The notes below the pieces were generated by a model that worked only from the letters and a program-made list of their open reading frames with translations, searched no databases and was not told the origin of the DNA. This document shows positions 32,421 to 42,666 of a stretch of DNA of 64,000 bases, piece after piece. The DNA lies in assembly GCA_963920525.1 (NCBI GenBank), contig OY986438.1, positions 186,850,388 through 186,914,387 of the forward strand, in the 5' to 3' direction. The translations under genes were made by a program, and so were the position numbers. How positions within the stretch are numbered: position 1 is the first letter of the stretch; each line of letters begins with the position of its first letter. The DNA is from Dichetophora obliterata (lineage: Eukaryota; Arthropoda; Insecta; Diptera; Sciomyzidae).

Positions 32421-34388
32421 TGAAATTTTTACCCCCTAATATTTTAGCATTAGAACATAAAAATAGAGTTAATATAAACTAGCATATCCTGAGTCTTTAT
32501 CTAACACTTATTTAATTTTTCATACCCTTTCGTCAGTTTCACCACGAGCAGAGCTTTTTTTCATCGAGGTCTATAAACAAAGCTACTCCTTTTTCGAGAG
32601 GTAATGTTTTTGATTGAAGGAATATAGGAATAGGAAAAATAGGAAAAAAAAAAACGAAACAACCCAGTAGCGGTTGGAATATATTCCGAATATATGAAGC
32701 ATCAATTACCTTGTAATCCACTACTTCCGACTATATTACCTCACTATGCATAAAAGGCCTTACATTTAACATTGAATGAGACAGGAGGTAAGTGATCGCC
32801 TCCCTTCAGCATTACCTAGAAGTTATGGAGTAACATACTACTTGTATTAAGTTATTCGGATATTTGCAAAATCACTGCATTCATTTTCCTTGTATGCTAC
32901 ATTACAGGTAATGAGGTATGAGTTAATTACTTCTGCTATATGCAGACGCATTACTTTTTGAAAAAAGTAATGCTTCCTTACCTGGTAATTTATTCTGTAT
33001 TAGTTCTATGGTAGCCACTGGCAAATCCGCTGCTGGGAAATTATTTTAAAATTACTCCAAAATGACCTAAGAACCCGAAAAATGCTCAAAAAAATTAAAA
33101 ATGCCCAAAAATGAAAATAAAATAACTTAAAAATCGCTAAAAATTACCAAAAAATGCCCAAATCTAGGAAAAGTAACCTGAAAACTAAAAACGATAAAAA
33201 ACGATGAAAAGTTTACCTAAAAAACTTTTATATTTGGAATTTAGGAAACATAAATAGACGTTTAACTACCCAGGAAATATCTTAAAAGCAGCAGAAAAAA
33301 GATGACATTCCTCAATTATCGAAACCATAGCCCTGGTTATCAGTAACGAAAAAAATTCGAAATTTATTTATAGTTTTTATCACAGAGACAAATAATTTTC
33401 TGTTGAAAATAACAATTACTTACTTATAGATGAAAGCTTTTTTGCTTGCAATATAACAATTAAGGCTCAATTTTTAGAAATATTTGTTACAACAGTTGTC
33501 TCTGAAATAAATAATAAAAATTTTATTTTTGGGTGCTTACGTCAATTCTGCTGTTAGGGATCAATATTTTTTATACAAGAACTAAAACCGCAATATTTTG
33601 TTTTCTTTTTATTTAAATACTGAAGTACCATGTTTATGTTTATTTTTTAACAATAAAACACATTTTTCATATTGAATCATTTGCTTTTTAACTGCCCAAC
33701 AAAAGCGGTACAAAAGAAATTTAAAAAAAGTCGAAAAAAGTTGAAAAGTTGACTTCTAAATGTTCAAAAAGTCAATGAGTCGACTTTTACATTTTCAACG
33801 GTTGCAAATTCGAAGTCGACTTTTACTGGCAGTTGCACATCCCTAGCATAGGCTTTATCTTCGGAATAAACGAAGATAACACTGGCTTACAGCCGGAACG
33901 TACAATGAATGCCACTATCGTTTTTTAATGTTAAATGGGTCGGTGCTTCCATAAATGTCATTCTTTTTTTCTGTAACTCCGTATTCGAGATATTGCCTAC
34001 TGTAGTTTTTTTACAAAAAAAAAAAGGTTGGTCCCACTTATTAGCATATATATCCAGACCCAACTACAATAATCGAACAAATAGTATATCAGGTTAAAGC
34101 TAATAAAATTTCCTACAAGCAATGTCTTTTTAATTTTTTGATTTAACCGTTAATTTTAGCGAAATAAATTAAGTTTTTTAGAATTTTTCGTGTTTTTTCG
34201 AAAACTGTAAAAAATAACAAAACTAATTGCAAATTTTGTAAAGAAATCAATATATTTTGTTAGTTTTGATATTTTTTGCTTAAAGCCTGTATTTTTCCGA
34301 AAAAAATAAGATATTGCTGAAGAAAATCTATTGAGAAATGGAAAACTTGTGTTTAATTGATCGAAGGCACCCAAATTGAGTGATTGTA
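32421..34388. other. Noncoding stretch between hAT fragment and mariner
   Basis: Contains AAATGACC-type repeats (33,050-33,200), short GGTAAT/ATTACC words at 32,700-33,010 and GTCGACTTTT/AAAAGTCGA words at 33,730-33,830. No coding frame seen. Confidence 0.45.
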
Positions 34389-35309
34389 AAGGGTCCGCCA
34401 AATAACTTTTTTTTTTTTGAAAATTCTATAAAAAAAACTACTGCATATTTTTTCAAATTTCTTTTTTTATTTGAAAGTACAATCCTTCCGGTTAATAATG
34501 GAAAATAATTTTATTCAAATGGCTGCCTCGTCTGGCCATGCAGTAGCCTACACGATCGGTCTAACTTTTAAGCACATTATCGATTGTGTGCAGCTGTATT
34601 TCACCAATGGCTTCACGAATATTGTCCTTTAAAGCGTCAATTGTCTCTGGCTTGTCGGCGTAACACTAATCTTTGAGGGCAACCCACAAATAATAGTCCA
34701 ACGGTGTCAAATTGCAGCTCCGAGGTGGCCAAACGGCATCAGCTCTGCGGCTGATAATGCGATCTTCAAAAACAGGGCGCAAAACATCGAGTGTAGCTTC
34801 GGCTGTGTGGCACGTAGCGCCTTCCTGATGAAACCAAATGTTGCCAATATCCTCCTCTTCAATTTTTATGAACAAAAATTCGTTCAACATGGCCCGATAA
34901 CGATCGCCATTGACTGTAACGTCCACTCCTTGCTCATTTTCGAAGAAAAATGGCCCAATTATGCCTCTGGACCAAAATCCGCACCAAACAGTGCCTCGTT
35001 TTGGGTGCAGCGGCTTTTCAATGTATGCGTGCGGGTTTTCTGTGCCCCAAATGCGACAATTTTGCTTGTTTACGTACCCGCCAATATCAAAATGAGCTTC
35101 ATGTGAAAAGATGATTTTTTAGGCAAAATCGGCATCTTCTGGATCAAAGTAATGTCGCAATATTTCCCAGTGTTGTTCAGGCGTATACACAACCATATTC
35201 GTTTAGCGGAAGAATAAAACTAATTATCTGTCAAATCAGACATGAGCTAAGTGCTACCATTCACGAAATAAGCACTAGTTGAAAAAAAAACGTTATATGG
35301 CGGACCCTG
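34389..35309 (-). mobile_element. Internally deleted mariner (DD41D type)
   Basis: Inverted ends AAGGGTCCGCCA and, from the right, CAGGGTCCGCCATATAACG with A/T-rich continuation lie next to TA at 34,387-34,388 and 35,310-35,311. At 921 bp the copy is about 400 bp short of a normal mariner. The missing part is the N-terminal half of the transposase, with the remaining coding sequence in minus orientation. Confidence 0.85.
34515..35200 (-). pseudogene. Mariner transposase fragment, catalytically dead
   Basis: A start-like segment (MVVYTPEQHWEILRHYF) jumps directly to the middle of the transposase (IIFSHEAHF, GGYVNKQNCRIWGTENPHAY, VTVNGDRYRAMLNEF). It then continues with GNIWFHQEGATCHT and SCNLTPLDYYLW. 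The spacing between the second and third acidic positions is 41 residues, the DD41D (rosa-like) arrangement. The first catalytic Asp (normally SDEAHF) is His, the second (normally QDGATC) is Glu, and stops occur at 35,120 and after ALKD at 34,666. Non-functional. Confidence 0.85.
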
Positions 35310-35944
35310 TATATATATGCATTTCGCCTTATTTTATTATCATAAAACGTGAAATAAAATAAGTTTTTTAAAAATGTGAGTATATTTAGGTGCTTTTAAA
35401 GAAAAATACTTGACAAATCAAGTCCAAAGTTAAAAAAAAAAAATGTGAAAGTTATTATCGTTTCCACTTGTAACTTTTCCAATTCCTTAGACACAAGAAA
35501 ATTATGCATGTAAAGAACATAAGTAACAATAATAGTAACGAGGAAATGCCTCGCTACAAATGCTCTTTGTTAAGTCAACCATTGTTCAAAATGTTCAAAA
35601 ATATCATGTTTTAGAGAAGATAAACAGTTGTTATTATAATTATATTGAATGTATTTATGTTGTGCTATAAAAGAGCTTAGTTTCTACTCAGATGCTTTTT
35701 GTTAATAATAAACAAATAAAATAAATAATTAATTTGTGGCATTTTCAATAAAATGCAGCCTTATTATTTTGTCTTAATTTTCTTTTCACTCACCAAATAC
35801 GAAGGATCAATCGTTTTTTTGAAATCGGCGACCAAAATTGCAGTTGGGTTTGTAAGGCCTCATAACTGTTAAGCCAAACCAGATATGAGATAAATTGGTA
35901 GAGTAATTTTGTGTTGGGAATCATTCCCATTGCAAAAATTATAA
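35310..35944. other. Noncoding stretch between mariner and hAT MITE
   Basis: AT-rich; a TATAAAAGAGCTTAG word followed by AATAAA-like words occurs at 35,660-35,730, but no repeat partner was found. No coding frame. Confidence 0.4.
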
Positions 35945-35952
35945 TAACCTAT

Positions 35953-36211
35953 CAAGCGCGTCGGAAGCGAATTTCATCTGGGGGGGGCAGTACAAATGGG
36001 GGGCAGTACAAATGGTGGTGCAAAAAATGTTCACCAAAATTTCTCCACATGAAACATGAAGAAGAGATAAAGAAGAGGAAAATATATAATACAAAAATAT
36101 TATCGTTGTAAAAAAACTGATATTTTGAATAACTTTTCCTTTTAAATTGTTTATCTAGCTACAAAAGTGGGGGGCAACTGCCCCCCTAGCCCCCCGCTTC
36201 CGACACCAATG
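35953..36211. mobile_element. hAT-like MITE with G-rich subterminal tracts (259 bp)
   Basis: The 8-bp direct repeat TAACCTAT (35,945-35,952 and 36,212-36,219) flanks ends CAAGCGCGTCGGAAGCG and, inverted, CATTGGTGTCGGAAGCG. Runs of G near the left end (GGGGGGGGCAGTACAAATGG) and of C near the right end follow. Ends beginning CA with an 8-bp duplication fit hAT. The body has no meaningful frame. Confidence 0.8.
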
Positions 36212-36253
36212 TAACCTATTTCCGTTACTATAAATAAGTAGTCATTACCATCG

Positions 36254-36292
36254 CACATAGAGGTATTTGCTCGTTCTGGGCGGCCAAAAGCT
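36254..36292 (+). repeat. Transib-2 left end: heptamer, 23-bp spacer, nonamer-like block
   Basis: CACATAG (36,254-36,260), a 23-bp spacer beginning AGGTATTT and ending GGGCGG (36,261-36,283), then CCAAAAGCT (36,284-36,292). Confidence 0.8.
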
Positions 36293-36989
36293 CAAAAGTC
36301 AAAGTAGGAATAATATTGAAAAAAAAGTAGTCACTGCATTAAAAGAGATTCCAAAGAACATTAGACAAATACCGAAATTTTTTTCCGCGCACCACGCACA
36401 CGTACGAGCAGTCGAAAGTTGAGTGTTTCACAGAGTTCTCGTAATAGTACTCGGTTCCCTTACAAAACAACCGTTTTTCATAGTAAATATTAGCAAAACA
36501 AGTTAATCGCACAAGGAAAAAATGATGGGTCCTAGTACTTCAGATAATGGACTTATGAAAAATCATTTTGCAACATATAATTAGTCATATCAATGCTGAT
36601 TTTTTATTGATTGAAAGTAACCTTCTTTTTGTAGTACATTTTTGTTGAATTTATTTTTCAAGAAGCTTTTTGATATGTTATCAAGGTAGATCAAGCAATA
36701 TTTTTTTTGTTTAGCATTATTCAATCTTTCCTTTAATAAAGTACCAAAAAATTTTTCCCGGATAGTCCCGGATAAGCACTTTTTTGATACTTTAAACATT
36801 TTGGATTTCAAAAGCTTTTTTATAATAAGTGGTAACTCTTAAACATCATTATAATAAGTGTAGTGAAATTCGAGTGCATAGCAAAAGCAACATTGATCTA
36901 TGTATATTGAAATTGAAGAGAGACAGCTAATGTATAATTGTTAGTTTTTTTATAGTTGTTGTTTTTTTTTTTGCAGTGCACATGCTTCT

Positions 36990-38910
36990 GTGCAGTTTTT
37001 TTATGTATACTACTTCACTTGTTCTAGAAAGTTAACCGCGACAAGTTGCGCCTTGTCGCGTAACTTTGCTCACTTTAAAAGCCAATTTAAACAAAGGTGG
37101 ATGAAATCTCACAGCAAAGAGGAAACATTTTTGAAGTACAATGACAAATGGCTTCAAGGAACCATTGAAATTCCTGTGGAATCGTCTCAAAATAAACCTG
37201 GCCGACCTCAAAAATCTTTCGGGGAGTCAAGCGACAGAAGCAAAAGGAGGAAAAATGAAAAAATGCGGTCCTGTTATGAAAAAGATTTGATCATCCATGC
37301 TGCAGGTGTTGAACTAGAAAAAAGAGGAAAAAAAGATGCATCTTTTATTCTCAAAGATATTTTAAGCTCTCCTAAACGAGCATCTAAATTTAAAAAGGCG
37401 TATAACCGTAAAAAAGTAGACATTCGCCCTTAACACCAATGAAAGCTTTGCAAATGTTTATTGATGCAGATTTGACCAAAGATCAATATCAAATAATTAG
37501 AAAAAGTGATATGAAGTTTTTTCCCTGCTACAGTATTTTGCAAAAGGCAAAGAAACAATGCTATCCACCTCCAGAAGCCTGTCGAGTAACAAGTCATGGT
37601 GCCGAAGCTGATTTACAGTCACTGATGGATATTACAACTAGACATTTATCAGATTACTTAGAAGATGTTTTAATAACCATTAAAGAACAGGAGCGAAAAT
37701 CCCTGAAGCTGATCTGTAAATGGGGTTGCGATGGGTCCAAGCAAGATTTGTATAAGCAGAAACAAGATAATGTTGAAAAGTTGGATTCAAACATATTTCA
37801 GAGTTGTTTTGTTCCTGTTAGATTAGTTTGTGGAGAGAAAAAATAGAGAATTATTTGGGAAAACCCAACACCATCTTCGTCCCGATTTTGTAGGCCGATC
37901 AGATTCCGCTTCATCAAAGAAAGTGCTGCAGTAACTGAACAGGAAACAAAATATGTTAAAAACAACATAAACAATTTAGTTGCAACAGAAGTTGACTTAG
38001 ACGGGGACAAGTATTTGGTCAAACATATATTAATAATGACTATGGTTGATGGCAAAATTTGCAACGCAGCCACAGGTACAACATCTACAAGCAAGTACTA
38101 CATTTGTGGAGCTACCTCTAAAGACTTCAACAAGTTGGAATTCACTAGAGATATTAATTTTGAAGCTATTGAGTTCGGCCTTTCTGTTCTGCATGCCAGA
38201 ATACGACTATTTGAAAGTATACTTAATTTGGCATACAAACTACCTGTTCAGAACTACAGAGAAGGAAAACAGAAGCAGTAAAAGAAGTAGAGAAAGCTAG
38301 GAAAAAAGAAATCCAAGACAGGTTTCGTGAAGAAACTGGTTTAATAATCGACAAGCCAAAAGCAAATTTTGGCAATACAAATGATGGTAATACTAGCCGA
38401 AGATTTTTTGACAATCCATCTTTAGCAGCCGAAATAACGAGCATAAATTACGACTTAATACATAGACTAAAAGTAATCCTTGAAGTGATTTCAAGTGGTT
38501 ACAAAACAAACATTGAAAATTTTGAAAATTATACCACAGAAACGGCTCGATTATATGTTGACCTGTACCCATGGCATCCTATGACTCCAACGTTGCACAA
38601 AATTTTGGTTCATGGGGCAGTTGTAATTGAAAAATCTCTGTTACCTATAGGACAACTTTCGGAGGAGGCGGCAGAAGTTTGTAATAAGCATTTCAGAAGT
38701 TATCGGCAAGACTTCGGAAGAAAATTTTCTAGAGAAAACTGCAATGAAGATATATTTCATCGCCTTCTACTTAGTTCGGATCCTTTGTTAAGCTATATAA
38801 GAGCAATAAAGAATAGAAATACTAACGCGTTCTTGCCAGAAGCAATATCAATGTTCATATCTGACGAGCCATATAATAATTCTTCAGAGAGCGATGCAAT
38901 ATGCAATTAA
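36990..38910 (+). pseudogene. Transib transposase (RAG1-core homologue), broken
   Basis: Motifs in order: FKQRWMKSHSKEETFL, WLQGTIEIP, NKPGRPQKSF, a coiled stretch, MFIDADLTKDQYQIIR, ICKWGCDGSKQDLYKQK (first Asp), FVPVRLVCGE, RFCRPIRFRFIKE, TMVDGKICN (second Asp), YYICGATSKDFN (zinc CxxC), GLIIDKPKANFGNTNDGNTS, LYPWHPMTPTLHKILVHG, IGQLSEEAAEVCNKH (Glu). All three acidic positions of the Transib/RAG1 core are visible. Breaks: a frame change before 37,439, an in-frame TAG at 37,844-37,846 and a frame change near 38,255. Unlike the first copy, no intron interrupts the GRP region. An AATAAA follows the stop at 38,951. Confidence 0.88.
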
Positions 38911-39160
38911 ATGTTTTCTTAATCTTTTATCTTGTTTTGGTTTTTTTTTTCAATAAAAAATGTTCATTATATATTTACATCATTTACATACCATTTGTTA
39001 TTTTTTTTTATTTATTACTTTTGTGTAGGCAATTATTTCAAAAATTTTGGTTTTATTAAAAGTTTATTAACTCAGTCGATTTTTAGCGGATGTTTTAAAC
39101 CAAAGCTGCATTTTACTCATAAACAAACATACTTTTATATCGATGGCTTCATTCCAGATT

Positions 39161-39495
39161 ATGCTAAGTCTAAAAAGTGAATTTTGCAGGAGACGCGTTC
39201 AAAGTTTATTTGAAATTTCTCAAATGCCTTATAAGATAGAAACTCAATTTTCTCGGTGTTAAAATCATATTTATTGTAGAATTTTTTTTGCGTCTACAAA
39301 TTTAAAATGCTGGTAGCAGAACATGGTTTAAAATGACTTAGACCACTTAAGAATGAACAAAAATTTTTGCGTTGTTCATCCAAGGGGACTTAGCATCCTT
39401 TTCTCGGAAGTTTTTTCAAGCATTGGTCGTCTAAGTACACATAGCTTATTTTGGTTTGGAGAATGAAAACGTAACACCTTACTTAGCATATTTTT
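39161..39495. repeat. Left subterminal array of ATGCTAAGT/ACTTAGCAT motifs
   Basis: Copies or half-copies occur at about 39,161 (ATGCTAAGTC), 39,335 (GACTTAGACCACTTAAG), 39,387 (GACTTAGCATCC), 39,430 (CTAAGTACACATAGC) and 39,478 (TTACTTAGCATA). Spacing is 40-60 bp apart from the first gap. Such arrays near both ends are typical transposase-binding sites, as in CACTA-like elements. Confidence 0.7.
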
Positions 39496-39605
39496 AAATT
39501 TTTTATTGAAACCATTTAAATAAAATGTTATAAATTTCATTTTAACGTAAAACAAAAATTGAAAGTTTAAGTAATTGTTATTCAAAATAAAAGTTATAAT
39601 ATAAA

Positions 39606-41658
39606 TTATTCAGCATCTGATGTGACCGCATAAGTGCATCCTTCTGTTCCCTTTAGCTGCATGTAGAAGTTTTTGTAAGTGTTTGGAATTAAATTTTTAT
39701 CACATAAATCTATGAGATCTTTACGTTTTTCCTCAGCTATTGGAAATGGTGATGAGTATGCTTTTGGAATGAATTGTGGGAGCAATTTTTCCTTTCTTCG
39801 GCGCTTTGATTCGTCGAAGAGCAATATTTCTTTCAAATCTTCGTCAAATTCATATTTGTAATAGAGTTTATACTTATGTTCCTTGTATACTCTAATTTCT
39901 CTAATTTTATTGAAATTAACCTTTTCATTTTTTGTATTTTTTGTCCAATTTGTAACTGAAGAAAATTTTTTGAAATCTAAAAAGTCGTCTGTTTCCATTT
40001 CTATTACATTATACATAGGTTCTGTTTTCTTAGCATTTCTAATTACTGAGAACCACTCCATTGGCGTGTATATACGTTTGTGTTTTTTGGTCTTCTCAAT
40101 TAACGCATGTACGCTATCGCCCTCATTCTGGGTATGCCTCTTTTCAAGAAACTTGTGACTTATATCAATTCCAAGGTTTTGTGAAATCCACACATAAAAT
40201 GAGAACACAATTTTATTCTTGTTTTGCCCACCACAATTATCGGACCAAAAATTGTATTTGCTTATGTCGCTCTTTTCAGTTTTGGTTGATATAAATCTGA
40301 ACAGACAACTTGCAACTTCTATTGCTCCTTTCTTTGCAGTTGTTTCATCCCATACAAAACAAGAGGCTTGTTGGGTATTAAGTTCAAAGGTCGTGAAATT
40401 ATAAGCATGTAGTTTTCTTTTATAATAAAATGTGCTTACTTCAGCGCAAGGCGACGAAAGGATTTTCTGAAAATCGAAGCATATAGTGGAAACAGTTGGG
40501 TTGTTAAGACTTTCATTTTTGTCAATATCTTTTAGCTCTCTAGATTTTTGTTTGCAAAATAAATGATGATTAAAGTCAGATTGAATGATTTTCTTTTCAT
40601 GTTCATTCGAGTTTTTATACTTTTCGCATATTTCACACTGGTCTTTTTTTGGAATATAAAATGATAAATTAAATGACTCGTGGAAAGTATCGCGATATTG
40701 CCTTAAAGTTGCCTTATGATCTGACTCATAAGCATTTTCGTAAAACCATTGTTCGTACAAGCGGTGCATGTGTGCTACTGAAGATATATCACCATCTATG
40801 TACATCTTTCTTGAATGTTGACGACAATAGTGAGAGTCCACCAGGGGAAATGAGTTGACATGCTCATTTATGATTTCTTGTATTCTAGCCACTTTTTCTG
40901 TTTTTTTATTAACCGTTCCTCTTCTGTCAGGTGAAATGGATACTCCATTCGAATGCATTTTGCGTACAACTGTATCTACTGTTTGATGGGATACTGAAAG
41001 CGTGTTGAGGAACATAGGTTTGCATACAGCTTCCCTCATCTCCTTCTCGTCTTTCAAAAAGGTAAGAAAGTACAGTCGTGATTCTGTTCTGCGTGAATTT
41101 ACAATATTTTTCACAACTTTTTTCTCGCGTATTGTTATTAAATTTGAAATGTTTGCCCATTGCAGATCCTGATTACTAATATTATAAAAGTAATTAAATG
41201 CACGATTCTCCACAACTTTTTTTTAACTCTTTTGCATTTTTAACATCGCCAAATTGATTAACATATTCCTTACCTTGAGTTTTAAGGGATTTTGCTTTGT
41301 TTTTGCGCCATTCAGATGGTTGAGGTCTTTTCCTACGCATGATTTTTTCGGGTGAAATATCTAAGCCCTTGCTCAACTTTCTGTGCGACACTTTTGGTGT
41401 GATAGGGATATATGCTGGAGCTGAGTCCGAAGATGAGTCGGACGAACTATCATTTGGTTCATATTCGGTCGAACTGCCGGGGAATGGTTCTGAAATCGAA
41501 CAAAAAAAAAACACTTGCACAATGTTTTATTAAAAAAAAAAACCATTTTACATACTGAAAGAACTATGGTCACTTTCGTCATAATCTACATTGCTTGATG
41601 TTCCAGGTAAAATATTAATTAAAACTCCAGGCGACACAGTTGAAACAAATTCGTCCAT
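39606..41658 (-). CDS. DDE/RNase-H-like transposon protein (DUF7869-type), one frameshift
   Basis: Model: exon A 41,556-41,658 (ATG at 41,658; MDEFVSTVSPG), intron 41,490-41,555 (GTATGT...GATTTCAG), exon B from 41,489, then the main frame 39,606-41,213. A frame change at an A8 run near 41,214-41,221 separates RRKRPQPSEWRKNKAKSLKT from VVENRAFNYFYNI. The main frame has a zinc-type CEICEKYK (192-199), FDFQKILSSPC (D247), FVWDE, WSDNCGGQNKNK (D325) and HTQNEGDSVHALIE (D366, E373). These are candidate metal ligands of an RNase-H-like transposase core. The motif order is that of a large unannotated insect family. Intact otherwise, hence recent. Confidence 0.75.
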
Positions 41659-41922
41659 GTCGGCTTCTATAAAAATATTTCCATGGTATTACAATACTTT
41701 GCATTTACGCCAATTTAATTACACTTTATAGCATTAGATATGAGAAGACAATACCTTTAGATTTATTTAAAGTCAATTTCACAAATGTTGCAGAACTCTA
41801 AATCACTAGATTTATAAAAATTCACAACAAAGAACACTTCATACACTCACGAATTTCTCCAAACTAAACTGTTCTATGTTTACTTACACGTGCAAACAGG
41901 TTTTGTTTATTCGGGGAATAAC

Positions 41923-42260
41923 ATGCCAAGTACACATAGCGACACTCAAAAATGTATGATGTTTATGCTAAGTAGACTTAGAAAGCAAAACAAAAATAAA
42001 TTCCCCTTCTGAAGAATGCTATGTTCACTTAGATTTCAACAAAATTTTGCAATTCCCTTCTAAACAATGCTAACTGTACTTAGCCCTTTTTGGAATGGGA
42101 GTTTTTTAAAATTTTAGTCGTAGGCTAAGTGCAATTTTGAGCATAACTTTTAATGGACTTGTCCGATAAATTCGAGATTTTGACAGGACTCAAGTTACAT
42201 CAATCCGAATTCAAAAAAACAATCTCCTTGAAAACATGCTAAGTCGACTTAGCATACTTT
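41923..42260. repeat. Right subterminal array of ATGCTAAGT/ACTTAGCAT motifs
   Basis: Copies at about 41,923 (ATGCCAAGTACACATAGC), 41,964 (ATGCTAAGTAGACTTAG), 42,017 (ATGCTATGTTCACTTAG), 42,067 (ATGCTAACTGTACTTAGC), 42,123 (GGCTAAGTGCA) and 42,236 (ATGCTAAGTCGACTTAGCAT, a perfect 20-bp palindrome). Period is roughly 45-60 bp for most. Confidence 0.75.
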
Positions 42261-42622
42261 GGAATTAAGCCATCGATATTACAATCTTAAATTATACGGT
42301 CCCTAAATGAAATAATGTGTAAAAACATCTCCAAAGTTGAAAAATAGCCAATTTTTTTTGGAAAAGTTAGTTTGCTGGAGGAATACACACAGATGTTTCA
42401 ATATTACTTAAATATTATTTTCATATCTTTGAAATGGCTTAGTTTTTTCTTTCTAAATCCACTGAGAAATTCAAAATCAGTTCATATTCAACAAAGTTAC
42501 TAGCTTATATCTGCAAAAGAGCAGAAAACCCGGTTTTTTACCCGTAACTCAAGATTTTAGAGGGTTTCGCAAATTTCAAGTCTGGTTGTACTCGACAAGA
42601 TATCTGCATTTAAGCACAAAAA

Positions 42623-42661
42623 TATTTTTGGCCGCCCATATCGTTGAAATACCTGTATGTG
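42623..42661 (-). repeat. Transib-2 right end: heptamer, 23-bp spacer, nonamer-like block
   Basis: Read inward on the minus strand: CACATAC (42,661-42,655), a 23-bp spacer beginning AGGTATTT and ending GGGCGG (42,654-42,632), then CCAAAAATA (42,631-42,623). Both ends of this copy have 23-bp spacers. Confidence 0.8.
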
Positions 42662-42666
42662 CATCG

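Larger units (their letters stand above)
39141..42275 (-). mobile_element. Unclassified DNA transposon nested in Transib-2
   Basis: Inverted ends CGATGGCTTCATTCCAGATT and CGATGGCTTAATTCCAAAGT, both continuing ATGCTAAGTC, define 3,135 bp flanked by ATAT on both sides (a 4-bp or shorter TA/AT duplication cannot be distinguished because the junction is palindromic). Many imperfect copies of a palindrome ATGCTAAGTNNACTTAGCAT cluster within 450 bp of each end. A single three-part gene encoding a DDE/RNase-H-like protein (DUF7869-type family of insects) fills the middle. Removing it restores a normal-sized Transib. I cannot name the superfamily. Confidence 0.8.
36254..42661 (+). mobile_element. Second Transib element, enlarged by a nested transposon
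   Basis: The 5-bp direct repeat CATCG (36,249-36,253 and 42,662-42,666) flanks inverted ends CACATAGAGGTATTT and CACATACAGGTATTT. Without the nested element (39,141-42,275) its length is about 3.27 kb, the same as the Transib at 25,884. It encodes a plus-strand Transib transposase relic. Its heptamers (CACATAG/CACATAC) and coding sequence differ from those of the first copy, so the two belong to different Transib families. Confidence 0.9.

Noticed and set aside
33540..33850. Complete hAT element ending in TGCACATCCCTA
   Set aside because: No matching CAGGGATG/TAGGGATG end or 8-bp duplication was found on the left, so only the coding fragment is annotated.
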